This document shows positions 63,437-64,000 of a stretch of 64,000 nucleotides of DNA, piece by piece (position 1 is the first letter of the stretch; the number at the start of each line of letters is the position of its first letter). This DNA is from Sipunculus nudus. Taxonomy: Eukaryota; Annelida; Sipuncula; Golfingiida; Sipunculidae. The stretch covers positions 64,918,159-64,982,158 of the forward strand of contig CM049313.1 in assembly GCA_026874595.1 (NCBI GenBank), written 5' to 3'. The notes under the pieces were generated by a model. The model ran no database searches. It was given only the letters and a program-made list of their open reading frames with translations, and was not told the origin of the DNA. A program made the position numbers and the translations under genes.

Positions 63437-63838
63437 TTTTCAATATTATTATAATCAATCATTTTTGGTCTTTGTAAATGTAATGGGACCATTACAGTTT
63501 ATGCAGATCAGGTTTATTCAAACAAGTTAACACGAAATATGACAATACTTTACTTTCTCATGTTCTTACAAGTACTTATTTGTTATTGATAGGACTGAAA
63601 AAAACATTTAAATCAAAGCTTACTTCAGGCCTTTTACACACATGCACCACATTATTTCGATGTCTACATTTTTAACATAAACATTATTTTTACTACAAAA
63701 ATTATTTTTAGGCACGTTTAACGAAATATCTAAAAATATCGATATTTGAATACTTATCGCGATACGCATTATGCGAATCACCGTACCACGAAATACCGAT
63801 ATGCTAGTATCGATATTAACGCCCACTCCTAATATATA
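63250..63838. mobile_element. Transposon-like repeat with inverted ends (~0.59 kb)
   Basis: The left end tatattagggctgtgtatcg and the reverse complement of the right end (tatattaggagtgggcg) form an imperfect inverted repeat followed on both sides by tatcg-type motifs. A (TA)n array (63379-63434) is inside. A related but partial segment lies at 20708-20830 (gggtatcg...tattgcgatacgt). Confidence 0.5.
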
Positions 63839-63859
63839 TGTCATGGTTCAAATGGCAAT

Positions 63860-63884
63860 CTGGTACAATTGGCAATTGTACCAG
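63860..63884. repeat. Perfect 25-bp palindrome and related GGTACAATTG repeats
   Basis: CTGGTACAATTG-G-CAATTGTACCAG is a perfect 12+1+12 palindrome. A near copy ccggtacaattggcaattgt follows at about 63958-63981, with other gtactggtac/caattg pieces between. Confidence 0.85.
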
Positions 63885-64000
63885 TACAGATCGCAATTGT
63901 GATTGTACTGGTACAAATGATAACTGCCAACTGTTCTGGTACAACTGGAATCTTAACCGGTACAATTGGCAATTGTACTAAGGGGTCATAATGAATGTCT

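Overview
This is an AT-rich nuclear window from an invertebrate animal. A mollusc, perhaps a bivalve, is my inference. The grounds are long GT-AG introns, short exons, dozens of (TA)n microsatellites and poly-G tracts, and dispersed repeats of a kind I associate with molluscan genomes (for example the element containing GAGCTATAGCGATCACC, once at about 19.43-20.17 kb and again at 24.95-25.69 kb). Nothing bacterial, viral or organellar was seen. Long ORFs are uninformative here. The genes were rebuilt from splice sites, reading-phase continuity and protein-family signatures.

Left half (1-34 kb, + strand): a sorbitol dehydrogenase (zinc MDR polyol dehydrogenase) locus in tandem. Copy B runs 13877-33726 through seven exons with perfect phase continuity, about 298 of roughly 357 residues; I could not find its final exon. 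It has a GC-AG intron after exon 2. Copy A shows only exons homologous to exon 4 (2562-2721) and exon 5 (8927-9111). Both are open and correctly bordered, but the exon 6 and exon 7 homologues are missing before copy B begins. Intron 4 of copy A is larger by about 5.8 kb (2735-8516) than the 430-bp intron 4 of copy B. That extra DNA carries near-identical inverted arms and a minus-strand spliced gene fragment, so it looks like a large, perhaps undescribed, mobile element.

Middle (34-45.6 kb): mostly repeats and unrecognised DNA, plus one probable minus-strand coding exon (39298-39760) of a Ser/Pro/Arg-rich protein.

Right half (45.6-61.2 kb, - strand): a complete seven-exon gene (61205 down to 45658) whose coding length is exactly 1941 nt (646 aa plus stop). 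It encodes a predicted secreted protein with a signal peptide, one thrombospondin type-1 repeat, a trypsin-fold domain that has lost catalytic His and Ser (a pseudoprotease), a cysteine-rich module ending like the mucin/CILP WxxW domain, an acidic linker, and a C-terminal run of decapeptides GNGPPF[A/S]GPG. I do not know this architecture and regard it as the most interesting object in the window. Its introns hold two decayed LINE reverse-transcriptase relics.

The right end (61.3-64 kb) carries transposon-like repeats, a ten-unit 29-bp minisatellite with a palindromic core, and a perfect 25-bp palindrome.
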